A stretch of DNA of 64,000 nucleotides. Source: Apophysomyces variabilis (taxonomy: Eukaryota > Mucoromycota > Mucoromycetes > Mucorales > Mucoraceae). The first letter of the stretch is position 1. Each line of letters begins with the position of its first letter. Of the stretch, positions 22,789 to 33,613 are shown piece by piece. Under the pieces are notes generated by a model. The model had not been told where the DNA came from and did not search any database. It worked only from the letters and a program-made list of their open reading frames with translations. Position numbers and translations under genes: made by a program. Where the stretch lies: contig MZZL01000401.1 of assembly GCA_002749535.1 (NCBI GenBank), forward strand, positions 1,059,165 through 1,123,164, in the 5' to 3' direction.

Positions 22789-24035
22789 TCAAGTGCTGAG
22801 CATTTGTTTGGCTAGGTGGCGTCGTTCAACGTTCCATTCATCGATCTTGTAACCGAGTTCAATTTTCTTTTGGATGTTTGTTTCCATATTAGCTTGGACC
22901 TTATCAGCACACCATTTCATGAGTTCCTCTAACCGGCGGCGGACGTCCCAAAGATATCGTTGCATAGGTGAATAATAAGCTCCGGTGTCGTCAGCTTCAT
23001 TTACGTATCTGAAACAAAAAGTTTGGCGATGGTTTGTTTTTGAAGTTTATATTTTTCACTTACTTTTCCGGAGGGGCAATGGAAGGTAGCTCCGGGCAAA
23101 GCATGCGCGCTTCTTTTAACGCATCATATGCAATCTGAGGGAAGTAAATCTTGCCATCATCTACACTTTTTTCGCCTCCGTGACGCAACTCAACGATGGC
23201 TTCTAAAATTGCAATATCTGCTATATCGAGATGTTCTCGTACATGGGTGATTGTTTTGTCCTCTTCCTCGATCTAATTAATGTTTAGTATTTCTTGTTTA
23301 AGAGTGCGACAAGATTAACCTGTTCGAGAAGATATTGAATGTCGTCTACTTCCTGCCGCAACGCATCAATTGTACCCGTCATTTCCTTCGATTGCAGAAC
23401 CTAACACATCGTCAGTCCATTTTTGGACATAACAAATATTCTTTTTTTTCTGGGTACATACGCCGTCTAGAAGCTCAGTCAGTTCTTCACGGTATTTTTG
23501 CAACGTTCTGTGATCGATAGCATTCTTTTCGTTCTTAAAGATAGTTGAGCTTTAACCTCTAGCGAGCTTCACAACTTACGGGCCGCGTTATATCTTGGAT
23601 TCGCTCATTCATACCGTCCACCTGTACTCTAGCTTCTTTGACCTTTTCCTCAGCTTTTTTTAAGCCATTGCAAGCCCTCCGTTTCTCAGTGGCGACTTCA
23701 CACTATGGTATGCACCGATCAGCTTTACATAACTATCTCTTTTCTCTCGATAATACTTGCAGTGATAAATAAAAGAAACCATTGAAAGCTCCAAGACTCA
23801 ATGTTCTTAATCTCAGCATTCCAAACCCCCCTACATTATTTCTTGTGAATGGCTTTTTCATCAAGACAAGCTATTACACTTTGGCTTCCGCTTCCTGCAA
23901 CTCCTTGTCAAGCGGAGCCTTTTCCAGCAAAAGCTTTTTTAGTTCAAGCTGAGAGATTAGATAAGGTTTTTCCACATGAGAGATGCTAGCAATGGCATGT
24001 GTCAGCTCGTCGATTGAAGCCAACTGTTCAGACAT
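22789..24035 (-). CDS. Coiled-coil protein of unknown family
   Basis: Six-exon gene for a helical protein of roughly 300 aa that I cannot name. It starts MSEQLASIDELTHAIASIS. A long coiled coil follows (LKKLLLEKAPLDKELQEAEA, KRRACNGLKKAEEKVKEAR, DALRQEVDDIQYLLEQ) with a break at DITRP. The C-terminal third is more globular and looks conserved: HLDIADIAILEAIVEL, YFPQIAYDALKEARML, then YYSPMQRYLWDVRRRLEELM and GYKIDEWNVERRHLAKQ. All introns are GT-AG and about 50-170 nt. Coil plus compact C-terminal domain suggests a cytoskeletal, kinetochore or trafficking subunit, but I would not choose between them. It lies in tandem downstream of PUS1, 375 bp apart. Confidence 0.7.
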
Positions 24036-24410
24036 GGTTTTAAGCAATACAAAGTCTGAGCAAAGTCGGCCCGTCACTGAAATCGAGGGTCACATTAAGA
24101 CGCAAAACTGTTCATTGCAACTCCGGTGTTCATCCAAGAAAGCTGTCTATTCTCCTTTGAATCTTTTTTTTTTTTTTTGCACGTAATAAAATGCAGAATT
24201 ATACTAAGAATCGCTTACAACTATATCAGGAACATGCCTGATTTGGGGGGCGAGTATTGATTTGTACAAGAAATCCAATGATCCGGATCAGACGTGCATC
24301 GTAACTTTGAAATTCTTATTGGGAACATACTTCGTTGCTTAATCCATCAAACCTTGAGAGATAATTGATGCTAGACTTTTGATATCGTTCTAGAATCAAG
24401 ACAAACGCTG
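24036..24410. other. Spacer between PUS1 and the coiled-coil gene
   Basis: Contains the PUS1 3' end and the promoter of the coiled-coil gene. A 14-base poly-T tract lies at about 24166-24179. Confidence 0.5.
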
Positions 24411-26181
24411 CTAAATGATCTTTTCAATTTTACCTGCTTCACCGTTATCCTTTTCCTCATCGTCAAATTCTGTGGCTGTTGATGTTCGGCGTAGGACCAT
24501 CACAGCTTCCTCGGGGATAACCGCTTCCGGATTAAGATATGAGAATTCTGGACCAATATGCGAATCCAACATTAGTAAGAAATCGTCAAATCTACAGAAG
24601 GGTCATCGCTGTAAACAAGCCGGTCAGAAACAGAGGATTCACTACGCACACTTGTTTTCTTTTTTCATCCTCAAAGATTTTGGTATAAATCCAATCCATC
24701 TTGAATTTGTCTATTTCATCCTGCCCATCCCCATCCATGTTAACTCCAACGCAAAATCAGTCATAGCGTATATGTACCTGGTACTTCTCGAAGGTTATCG
24801 GTTGCCGCTGACCTTTTTCAGTAACGTGCTGATTATAACTATCAAACACCGGTTGCTCCAGTAGTAAGCCCAGTGCTGGTGCTTTTGGAATATTAATCTT
24901 GATGGAGCCAAACGTTTTTGATATGATAGATAACGGTGTGCTGCTACGTACCGCAAGCATTGCCATTGCTTTTTGATTGTCGAAATATGAGCTAAAGCAC
25001 GAAACAAAGTTCCCATCACTTACAAATCATTTTTCGAATCTGGTGCAGCATAAATGATTGACCATGAAGCTTAACGCTGATCCATTCCATTCCTTGTATT
25101 ATCATCGGCTCGCTCGCCTTAATATGGTTGATCAGTATCAAGATGATGTTTCTTTGTTCCTATTTTCACAAACTCACCTTGATTTCCATCATATAGCGTT
25201 TTGCTGAAATGTCGGTATAGTCGCGACGAATTGTGTAGTTGTGAAAGTTATGAGTTCCCACGAACATAGAAAGTGCTTCTTTAAACTTGTCATAGTTTTG
25301 TTGGGTAATACGGTATGCATGCTTCAAAGCGAGCTCTTCTTCGCTGCTACGTGTAATGTAACGAGGAACCGACTCATTTCTTCCACGGATTTCCAGGTCT
25401 GTGGTCGAACTTCGCTTTTCTTTTAATTCCCTCTGTGCGGGTGGCAGGAATACGTAAGTTGGTAGCAGATATTCGTAAATACGGGAATCACAAAGATTTT
25501 TTGCCTGAAATGATCGCCTTGTCTCAACATAGCCCCAGACACGAATCTGCGCAGGCAGGAAACTGTTGATCTTATCCACAACATCCTCATCCTCTACTAT
25601 CAGTTTCATGGATACAACGTTGCCTGCAGCATGAACACCCTTATCCGTACGTGCAGCTCTTTGCAATTGCACCTGCAAGAATAAGCCGTTTACAATGGTC
25701 TAACCTCAAAGGAAACGATTACCTTTTTAGGATCTACCGAGTTGTCTTTTGAGACTGCCCCAGCTTTGCACATCGCGTCAAATAACTCAGCTTCGATAGA
25801 TCTTGCTGTTGGATTGCTAGTACATGATGAATTAAGTCCAAATAATCCATAAGCCATGCATTCAATTTACATTTGCATGCCTTGATAGCCAGTGCCATTG
25901 TAACCAACAAGAACAGCTACCTTCTTCTTTGGTCTCCGTGGTTCACCCGATCGGAGAGGAACTGTCACCTCCTCTTTCTGTTCCATTGATTTCCAACTAA
26001 TTTGGTTCAGAAAGTGTTCTCGGCGCTCTTTTCCTGTCTGTACTTGTCTCAAATTTAGTATATATCTGTACTGACTGCGCTTTAAAACGTGCGTCAATAA
26101 TATGCGAGATGGACAGAGCATAAACTTCTTAACGAACAGGATAGGTAGTAATACGATTGCCCGGCGGTGAAAAACACGCAA
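24411..26181 (-). CDS. PUS1: tRNA pseudouridine synthase Pus1 (TruA family)
   Basis: Nuclear/mitochondrial enzyme that isomerises uridines in tRNA and other RNAs. Seven or so exons. The catalytic core opens with [20 protein letters not shown]. The nucleophilic Asp is in [19 protein letters not shown]. Further family blocks are [46 protein letters not shown] and [10 protein letters not shown]. The C-terminal part reads [20 protein letters not shown], then [31 protein letters not shown] and an acidic tail to the TAG at 24411. The join before FDDFLL needs the donor GTGCGT (at CAAGT|GTGCGT); the nearer GT would break the frame. The first ATG at 26181 gives a long basic N-terminus; a downstream start is possible. 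Confidence 0.9.
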
Positions 26182-26487
26182 TATGAGCGGGGTTGCGCAA
26201 CAGTACCAAATGAAACAAATTCTGGAAAATATTACATACGTGGAAATATCATTCTATTCACGTATACAGTATTCGACTAGTACCTGTTAGCCTCATATAT
26301 CTGGAGCGGCTTGAATATATGTACTGTTTGAAATATGCAAACCTGAAATCACTTTGCATTGTTGATGCACCTTTTAATCGCGGTTAATAATTTTCCCTTC
26401 GAGTCTTCGTTCACCAATGACAAAGTCACAGTGCAAGGTTGTGAAGTTCTTCAAGGTTCCTGGTATTTCTTCCCCTGCGTAAACTTA

Positions 26488-27177
26488 ATGTCTTTTGTGA
26501 GATCAGCAGCGCGTGTAATTACTAGACATACATTGGTACAATCAGTCGCATGGCCCAGAACAAGGGTCAATGTGGCACCAATCGCTTCGAAACCGGCGAA
26601 TGTGATCCTATCGTCGATCCGACCGATTTCAACGTCCCATGTCGCCAATAGCCAATATGAAATTGCGTACGTTTTGCACAGTCTTGACCTCTGTTTTCTC
26701 ATAAACACTTATGTATTGCAGTAACCTGTCAATGGAAGAATATCACCGTTTATCTGACAGGACAATGGATAATATGGTGGAAATACTGGAAAGCATTGGT
26801 GACGAAACGGACCTGAGCGGATTTGATGTCGAATATGCGGTAGGTTAAAATGTAGGCAATGTCTATGATATCAACGAGGTATTGTAGCAAGGTGTCATGA
26901 CATTGAAATTGGGAGCAAATGGAACATATGTAATAAACAAGCAACCGCCCAACAAACAAATCTGGCTTTCTTCACCTAAAAGGTAAAAGTATATATACTG
27001 TGGGATGTAACAACTCATATCTTCTATAGCGGACCGAAACGATACGATTATGACATCAAGCACCATAAGTGGTTCTACCATCGTGATAACCACACCTTAG
27101 ACGAATTGCTGAACGAAGAATTAAGCGAAATATTGCAAAAAGAGGTGAATCTGTTGGAAGGCATGGAGCAAAACTGA
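26488..27177 (+). CDS. YFH1: Frataxin (mitochondrial iron-sulfur assembly)
   Basis: Mitochondrial matrix protein that activates cysteine desulfurase in Fe-S cluster assembly. Four exons (26488-26666, 26722-26839, 26888-26982, 27030-27177) give 179 aa. Residues 1-60 are an Arg/Ser/Val-rich targeting sequence ([20 protein letters not shown] ... [11 protein letters not shown]). The frataxin domain starts at [20 protein letters not shown], has the acidic iron-binding ridge around [19 protein letters not shown], and the sheet block [19 protein letters not shown] then SGPKRYDY, the signature of the family. All introns are GT-AG and phase-consistent. It is divergent from PUS1, about 300 bp apart, and convergent with RER1. 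Confidence 0.95.
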
Positions 27178-27253
27178 TGAAACATAAAAGCAATATTTAT
27201 TATTTTTTCCCCTTACTTCTTAAAAATACATGTTCTAAGCATTTCTTCTTTTT

Positions 27254-28106
27254 TTATCGACTTCTACTGGCATTATAATTCCTCTTTCCAAGATCAAAAG
27301 GAATGTACTTGTATTTGATCATATGTCTGATCTGTCTTCGCATCGTGATGGCAAACAAAATGCAGAAATAAATCAACAAGATGGGCCAAAATACTGGAAC
27401 ATCGAAGATACTGAAAAAGCTGCAAAAGAGGGCAATCACGGAGGCCTTCGTAGCCGAATACCTAGAACGGATGGTGAATCTCAAGAGCAGATGAGGTGCA
27501 TATTGCTTACCAGAATTTGAATTCAGGAAGTCTGCGAATGAAAGGTTTAAATTCCTCATCAGCCTTCATAGGTAGAGATGGGCCTTCCTCCATTTCATTT
27601 TCTTGGGTATCCATTTCGACCGAAGGGTCGATCTTGGGTGTCAAGAACGCCAGGAACAAATTCAGTAGGTAGATTCCTGCATATCAAAGTTTAGTCACTC
27701 TGTTCTCTTTCTATCTTTCCCTTTGTGAATCGAAACAAGCATTACCAAGAGCGTAACTACATTAGACAAAGAAAAACCGTTAAGACAATATGACAATCAA
27801 TAGCACAATAAACAACTTTCCAAAAAGCAAAAAAAACGCACTTACCAGACAATGTACCAGCCTTCAGCATACACGATTCTGAACATGAATAAGACTAGTA
27901 ATATCACAGTGCCAACCCATCGGAATTCCGTATAAGGAGTTATCTCATCCAGGTACCGTTGCCATTTCTAAACGTCTCGTCAATATCACCAAGAATGTTC
28001 AACAAACAAAAACCAAAATCAAGAATAGTACCCTTTCCAAAGCAGTTTTCTGAGAAAGGAAGTTCACAGAAGTACCCTCATTTGTTTCACCCGAAAGATC
28101 GTTCAT
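27254..28106 (-). CDS. RER1: Rer1, Golgi-to-ER retrieval receptor
   Basis: Membrane receptor in the early Golgi that returns ER membrane proteins via COPI vesicles. Typical blocks are [78 protein letters not shown] and [20 protein letters not shown]. Together they give four hydrophobic segments in about 195 aa, the family's usual length. The gene has five exons. One is a microexon of only 11 nt (27746-27756), encoding part of CYALG, without which the frame and the conserved sequence around TM2 would break. The start is [11 protein letters not shown], with CT-poor context. It ends 76 bp from the end of the frataxin gene. Confidence 0.94.
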
Positions 28107-28476
28107 GGTCGTTGCAAAAGAGATGTGAGCGGGTCTCGCCCAGCAGTTTTACATTAATGTGACTGCATTGAAAATGACCTTCTATGGGACACGACATTCT
28201 GATTTCCTGATAGATTCCTGCACGACAGCACCTACGGCCTGGTGGTCGTGTCGTGTGCTATTCATGTGAGCAAATGCAATATCGCATATGAAGCCCTTCT
28301 CCTTATTATAATAATTTATAAAGTATACTTCTTACCGATAGATACATGAAACTGATCACACGATCAATATCGCAAGTTAGACTTGTATCATTAGGAAACG
28401 GTAATAACTATGTAGTAGAATGCTAGACATTCTTCCTAACAGGTATTTTCCTTTTATTCGCAAAAGTTTTTGGAGG
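28107..28476. other. Spacer between RER1 and AOS1
   Basis: About 370 bp. It contains the RER1 promoter and the AOS1 3' end. A short imperfect palindrome around CGGCCTGGTGGTCG near 28230 is the only feature noted. Confidence 0.4.
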
Positions 28477-29901
28477 CTACACTTTATAGGTTACTCCAGA
28501 GCCTATCAGAAAAAAAAAGTGAGAAAGACTTGGCATTTCCGTTCGCCCAACCTACCATCCAAACCATTATAAAAGAACCAGTTCTGAATAGGAAATTCTT
28601 TGCCGGACAGAGCTCTAATGATTTCCTGGGCCAAAACACCGCCAAGGATGGCAGCAACTGGGGCCAATTCCGTCTCGTAGGACCTTGCTAGATCCCTATC
28701 CAAATAAGGTTTGTATAAATAGACGTCGGTTACCCTTGGGTAGTTACATTATTAAGGAATCGTCCAATATATCGGGATCGGATACGCCCATCTGTTGAAG
28801 GTATTTTGCTTTGCTTTGTTTCAATAGATCTGCATCATCTTCAGTGGGAGAACGTTTATGTTCCTGCTGGAATTTCAGTAGGCCTACAGAAACATGTGTT
28901 ATACAAAGATTGTATGCCTCCTGCAGGCCCCGACTTACTGTGAGTTAAGAAATGTACAACCGGAACACGTTTCTTCAAAGCCTTTAGCGTCATGTTAGAC
29001 CAATCTCGTTGAAGCGATACTTCGAAACTATCATATTGTTCTATATGCTTTGTTCGCTTCACTATCGGCTCTTGTGTTGATTTTGCTCCAGGTGGTAAAG
29101 TTTTCTTTTCTCTAAAACACGCCAATAACTACGTTTGTTTCCCCTTAGCCCATGCAGGTCCTTACTCTGTGTAGGCATGTGTCATTAAATCGCAGAAGAT
29201 ATATCCAAACCATCCAAAGGCATCCGCCGCGTAAAAAGGCTTGTTTACTTCCCTCCGTAACCGATCTATGCGAGTCTATTATTCAGGCTAAGCCAAGTTC
29301 CAAATCAACCAAAAGATGAAGCGCGTACCACCAGCTCGGGATCAGAATGAATCAGGCAGACAATATCGAACGATTGGAAATACGCGTCATCCTTTGAATG
29401 GATATCCTCTTGATCAACCTGTACATTGACTCGTGGGTTCAATGCCTGGATTGCAGGCGCTGCAGCCACAGCACACTATGCCAACAGTTTTCTTTCCATG
29501 AATCATCACCGTTGCTCGCACAGTTTTTTTTCTTTCTGCTTTACGTTTTTACCGATATCTGCGTGGGTCAAAAAGAATTGTGCGCCCAGATCCTCTTCTC
29601 GGACAATCCCGTGATCCAACAACGTGATGCTACCCACTCCTGCCAATGCAAGATTTTTCAGCGCTTCATCACTTATAGCACGAATGCCTGCAACAAGTAT
29701 ATGCGAATCGCGGATTCTAGACGTCTAGCATTAGCATTCAATAACAGATTCCTGGTAACATCGTGCCTTTGCTGAGCATCCAGGCCCCATAGTCGAATCT
29801 GCCTGTCATATATCGCAGCTTCGTCTGTAGATTCAAATGTTAATTTCTTCCGACAAACAATAGGAGCATTCACAACCTTGTGTGAAAGTGTTGGCTGCCA
29901 T
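28477..29901 (-). CDS. AOS1: SUMO-activating enzyme subunit 1 (Aos1/SAE1)
   Basis: Non-catalytic half of the heterodimeric SUMO E1, working with Uba2 in the nucleus; supplies half of the pseudo-symmetric adenylation fold. Multi-exon. The N-terminus reads MAANTFTQ then DEAAIYDRQIRLWGLDAQQR, diagnostic for the family. The nucleotide-binding region is ILVAGIRAISDEALKNLALA then GVGSITLLDHGIV and EDLGAQFFL. Middle parts include FDIVCLIHSDPEL and WSNMTLKALKKRVPVVHFL. The C-terminus has ELAPVAAILGGVLAQEIIRA and FFYNGLDGSGVTYKV, with a last tiny exon after a GTAGGT donor. There is no E1 catalytic Cys domain, as expected for Aos1. The start was chosen at 29901 because the upstream ATG requires an intron-encoded segment. 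Confidence 0.88.
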
Positions 29902-30812
29902 GTTCTCGGAATCTGACGTCTTAACATTGAGTTTTGGCTTATACACCAATTGTGACGGTGAGATACGCATGAAGCCGATGCAGCTCAATAGCATCAACGC
30001 ATGCTGTAACAATAGGAGCCTTCTCTTTTCTCATATAACAAAAATATTCTTTAAGGCTGATTGGAAAATAAGCAAGTTGACAGCTCGTAACGCGTAAGAT
30101 TTATTACCTCTTTTCTTATGACATATGTTCATGCCAACCTAGTGTTGTCCTTTGATTTCTTAGCGTATTGTGGTATGACATATGGCACACATTATGGTAC
30201 AGAAGAAGCTACAGTCTTAGAGAGATTCAGGCGATAGGAATGTCTGCGTTAGCTATTTTGTTCTTTTGACGGTATCTAGTTGATAGTTTACGGGACGGGT
30301 TAGGGGCCAAAGGTACCATTTTAATTATGGCTTTTACAAACATAACCCTCGCGGCGCCGTGATAATCTGTTTGCCGTATACTTTATGTAGACATACTTAA
30401 AGGAGGAACATTTTGGGATAGTAACAATTTTCTTAAGCAGCGATATATGGTATGTCACGGACTTCTCCGCATATTCAATGTAGAATACCGAGATAGAAAG
30501 ATTATTTCGATTGGTGACACGGCGATCCCAGGCTTACAGATGTTATCAAATAACGGTGGCCCATTGCGAAGAGAAGAAGTTGGTTTAACAGAAGGCTAAT
30601 TAGATGCTATCCTTATGTATCATACTAAGACCAGTGAGCTTATTAAAAGTCTTCATTCCCCTTTTTCCCATTTTAATTGCATTCCTGCTTACAGCGCTTA
30701 TTGTGTACAGTTACCATCCCCAACGTATTTAGGAGCTCGAAAACAAAAAAGTCTTCACCAGTCAAAAGTATATGAAAGCTATACTGTTTATTGAACAATT
30801 TTTTACGCTACT
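29902..30812. other. Intergenic region with unrecognised coding debris
   Basis: No intact gene. On the plus strand about 30418-30790 one frame reads RYMVCHGLLRIFNVEYRDRK, IGDTAIPGLQMLSNNGGPLR and, after a single stop, LDAILMYHTKTSELIKSLH. This looks like former coding sequence of unknown origin, possibly a transposon. Confidence 0.35.
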
Positions 30813-31283
30813 CTAAAAAAATTTTGCATCCATACAAGGATCAAGTTTGCGCTGAAAGGGATAGAAATATGCGTCATTACTAAATGGATTATGCGGGAAA
30901 TATATTTTACTTACCTCAACTTGGTCCTCCAGTGGACACAAAATTCATTCGAGCAGCGTAAAAGAATGTTCATGGTTAGTAAATGGAAGGATAGCTTGAT
31001 ATCTTTTTTACTTACCCCCGAAGGGTAATCCTGCCCAAAGACAGGGGCAGGCCCCGCACCTGTGTCGGTGGGGGCGGCGAGAGAGAGACACAGCATCTGA
31101 GAGTGGCCGGTTCGTGTGTAACGCACTGCAGAGGACTTGAAGCGATGCAACACCTGGTGAGGACTTGGAAGCAGAAGATAATGAATAACACTGTGCATAA
31201 ACAGACAACATTTCTTTTTCACTTACCGAGTGGAGTGCAGGGAGCTTACTCACACAACCAAGGTGGTTCGGGACAGAGGTCAT
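30813..31283 (-). CDS. Small four-exon protein of unknown function (81 aa)
   Basis: I do not recognise the family. Exons 31227-31283, 31016-31153, 30915-30926 and 30813-30851 add to exactly 82 codons with all borders GT-AG. The protein begins MTSVPNHLGCVSKLPALHS, continues HRFKSSAVRYTRTGHSQM and has a Pro/Gly-rich piece APTDTGAGPAPVFGQDYPSG. It ends DQVERKLDPCMDAKFF. Basic, Ser/Arg-rich, acid-poor N-terminus suggests mitochondrial import. Exon 3 is only 12 nt (DQVE). The second exon is distinctly GC-rich compared with its surroundings, as expected for coding sequence. The alternative view is chance open frames; the four consistent joins argue against that. Confidence 0.5.
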
Positions 31284-31819
31284 GCAGGCTAAAGGTTACA
31301 GAACAGGGATATCAGTCATTCTGTACATATAATCAATGCGAAGTACATACCGGGGATGTTTTTGGAGAACAGAGCCAAAGAATTGAAAAGGTGTTGTCTT
31401 TTCGCTTTTAAATAGTACGGGATTACTGAAACCAAGAATCACAGTCATGGATAAGAAAATCGATGGATGTCTTATAGATGACAACAATTCAGAGATAAGA
31501 TAAAAATTGTCCTAAGAGTAAAAATGGACTCAGTCTGACAGAAAGTCTTGAACAGAATGGAACATCTGTAGAGGAAATAAACCCTCTTCGTTCGTTTCTA
31601 TACGTCATTGATGCTATCATATCCATTTCTGTCAGTTATGGTATCAGAAGCTGTCTGGGCAATGGTACCCCAGTTCTAGTTCTGCCCAATTGTATTGCCT
31701 TTACGTTCCACTTTTATTTTCCCTGCATGTAGTTATGCTCTTCTTTTCTTCTATTGTATTTTAAGCTTTGTCCATTAAGCAATCACAAAAGATTGGATTG
31801 CCACGGAATGAACGCTTAG
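31284..31819. other. Intergenic region left of the Tc1 fragment
   Basis: No gene recognised. It is AT-rich. A TGGTATCAGAAGC string at 31636 resembles a retroelement primer site, but no LTR flanks it. Confidence 0.4.
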
Positions 31820-32116
31820 TATCTTGTCATAGATAATGTGCCCATACATACACCAGTCAAGGTTAAGCAGTTGGTCGAAGAAAGAGGATACAAATGTCTC
31901 TATCTTCCTCTCCTCTCTCCCTTTCTCAACCCAATAGAAGAGTTTTGGGCCAAATTGAAGGCTGGGATGAGAAAGGAGCCCTTACGAGTTGACGATAACC
32001 TTCAAGAGCGTATTGTTCAAGCAGCGCGAAAAGTAAAGCGCTCAGACTATCCAGGATGGATTAGACACTCTGAGAGCGTTTTCGTTAGATGCAAAAATAG
32101 AGAACCACTTCTTTAA
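31820..32116 (+). mobile_element. Tc1/mariner-type transposase, C-terminal fragment
   Basis: The last third of a DDE transposase of the Tc1/IS630 superfamily. It begins abruptly after a stop with YLVIDNVPIHTPVK (second catalytic Asp in the DN-x3-H context), then YLPLLSPFLNPIEEFWAKLK with the catalytic Glu in NPIE, then DYPGWIRHSESVFVRC before a TAA. The spacing D-to-E fits DD34E-like enzymes. The N-terminal DNA-binding half and the first Asp are missing, and no terminal inverted repeats were found. It is a dead fragment, although this reading frame itself is intact. Confidence 0.85.
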
Positions 32117-32152
32117 ATAAATTCGTCTTGCTGTGGTTTGAAACAAACTATC

Positions 32153-32589
32153 TCAGTGATTGTGAACATGCGACACGACTGTAGTCTGACCGCAAGTATT
32201 TTGATCCAATCGTGCAAAAGCATTTTTTGGATTCCGCAAAAACTTGAACCCCAGTCCGCAAATAAACAATAGAAACACGCAGACAAATGGGAAAAACACA
32301 GTAAATGCAAATATAGCCTTCTTGATGGGTCGTAAAGTGGAAGAGAGCAAAGAGTATGTTAGAACGATTCATATTACTGCCTAGACCATAGCGATGTTGT
32401 AAATACGGATTTCTTAGACAACTCCATCGGTGTAATTGACGACCGTTCATTACTCGGAGTCTCGACCCTTCCCGGTGGCCCGATATTTTATCATAAGGAA
32501 TCAATTGTCGCTTCGGAGATCTGGCCAGTTTTGTCAGCGACATTCGTCACCACCCCAGCTGTGTTTCTCAACATGCCATAGCCCTCGTC
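32153..32589 (-). pseudogene. Broken gene for a small two-TM membrane protein
   Basis: Three protein-like segments follow each other on the minus strand. The first is DEGYGMLRNTAGVVTNVADK ... GQISEATIDSL, then in-frame TGA-TAA. The second is PPGRVETPSNERSSITPMEL ... SVFTTSLWSRQ, then TAA. The third, in another frame, is SSTLRPIKKAIFAFTVFFPF ... VFLLFICGLGFKFLRN and NAFARLDQNTCGQTT, with one or two hydrophobic helices. I found no intron set that removes the stops, so the simplest reading is a gene recently disabled by stops and a frameshift. An unusual exon arrangement remains possible. Family not recognised. Confidence 0.4.
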
Positions 32590-33613
32590 CTGTATGAACA
32601 CGAATTAGCGCTCTCTTTTCAGCTATAAATACTACTATATATAAATATACGACCTGAGCTGGTTTTTGGTTAGATACGATCATTCATCGATATATTGATT
32701 GAGCTAAACCTCAAACGGAACGATAACGTAAATGGGTAGCAAGAGCTGCATTCTATACATAGCAGTGAATTTCCTTCTTTTGACCCCGATCCTTTTCTTC
32801 GGCAGTTGTTTCTTTATTTTTCATATCGTATGAATAACATTAATAATATAGAATTGTTTTGGATAAAAACAATAACATTTCTGTATAGGGAAAAGTAAAA
32901 AGTGGGAATTGGAAAGTATCCAGGCACAGAATCACGTAAACGGGAAAATGGACGAATTTATCACTATCTTGTGTTGGTCCCAAACTGCTTTTGATCGACC
33001 GGGTCTCGTCCTTTCTGGATTTTTTACCATATTTGGTGCATGATTAATTGGTGTCAGAAAAAAATATTATTGATTGATTCCCAGCTGCCAAGAAAGCTAG
33101 GTGAGGCTTTGGTCCTCAAAAGCTCTACATGATCGGAGAACTTGTGCACACTGAGGGTTGTAAATACCCGACATATCCCTAATGGCGTCCGTGTAACATG
33201 ACGCCTAAAACCTAAAAGTCGGGTCCAAACAATCGAAATAGCTTCCGGATACAATTTATGGACCCAACCTACCGCCACACTATAACTCAAGTCCCTTGGT
33301 ACAAAGTAGGATAAATAACCGTAGCCATATCCATAGTAAATAGCTCTATAGATACGTGCCTATTAAGCCCGATGACGATCATGTAGGAATAGGTTTATCT
33401 GGGATACGGGTATCATGGCAATCAGTCCATCCAAGAGAATGATCGGATTAGAGTGCCCAACCCCCATTTTTAAACTCCACGACCTTACTTTTTTAAAGCA
33501 TACTAATTTACGGGTCACCGCACTCTATCCATTTTACAAAAAACGTCTTTCATTTTCCTTTCCCTTCTCCCTTTTTTCTTTCATTTCTTTGTATATCTTT
33601 TTTTTCTTTCTTC
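32590..33613. other. Intergenic region upstream of the pepsin-like gene
   Basis: 1 kb without a recognisable gene. The last 100 bases before 33614 are CT-rich (TTTCCTTTCCCTTCTCCC), the expected leader of the next gene. Confidence 0.5.

Noticed and set aside
24590..24660. Apparent one-base frameshift in PUS1 at an A6 run
   Set aside because: Using the donor GTGCGT two bases further on gives a continuous frame, so no sequencing error or mutation need be assumed.
31630..31660. TGGTATCAGAAGC resembling a copia-type primer binding site
   Set aside because: No LTR ends immediately upstream and no gag/pol sequence follows; the neighbouring coding piece is a DNA transposon.
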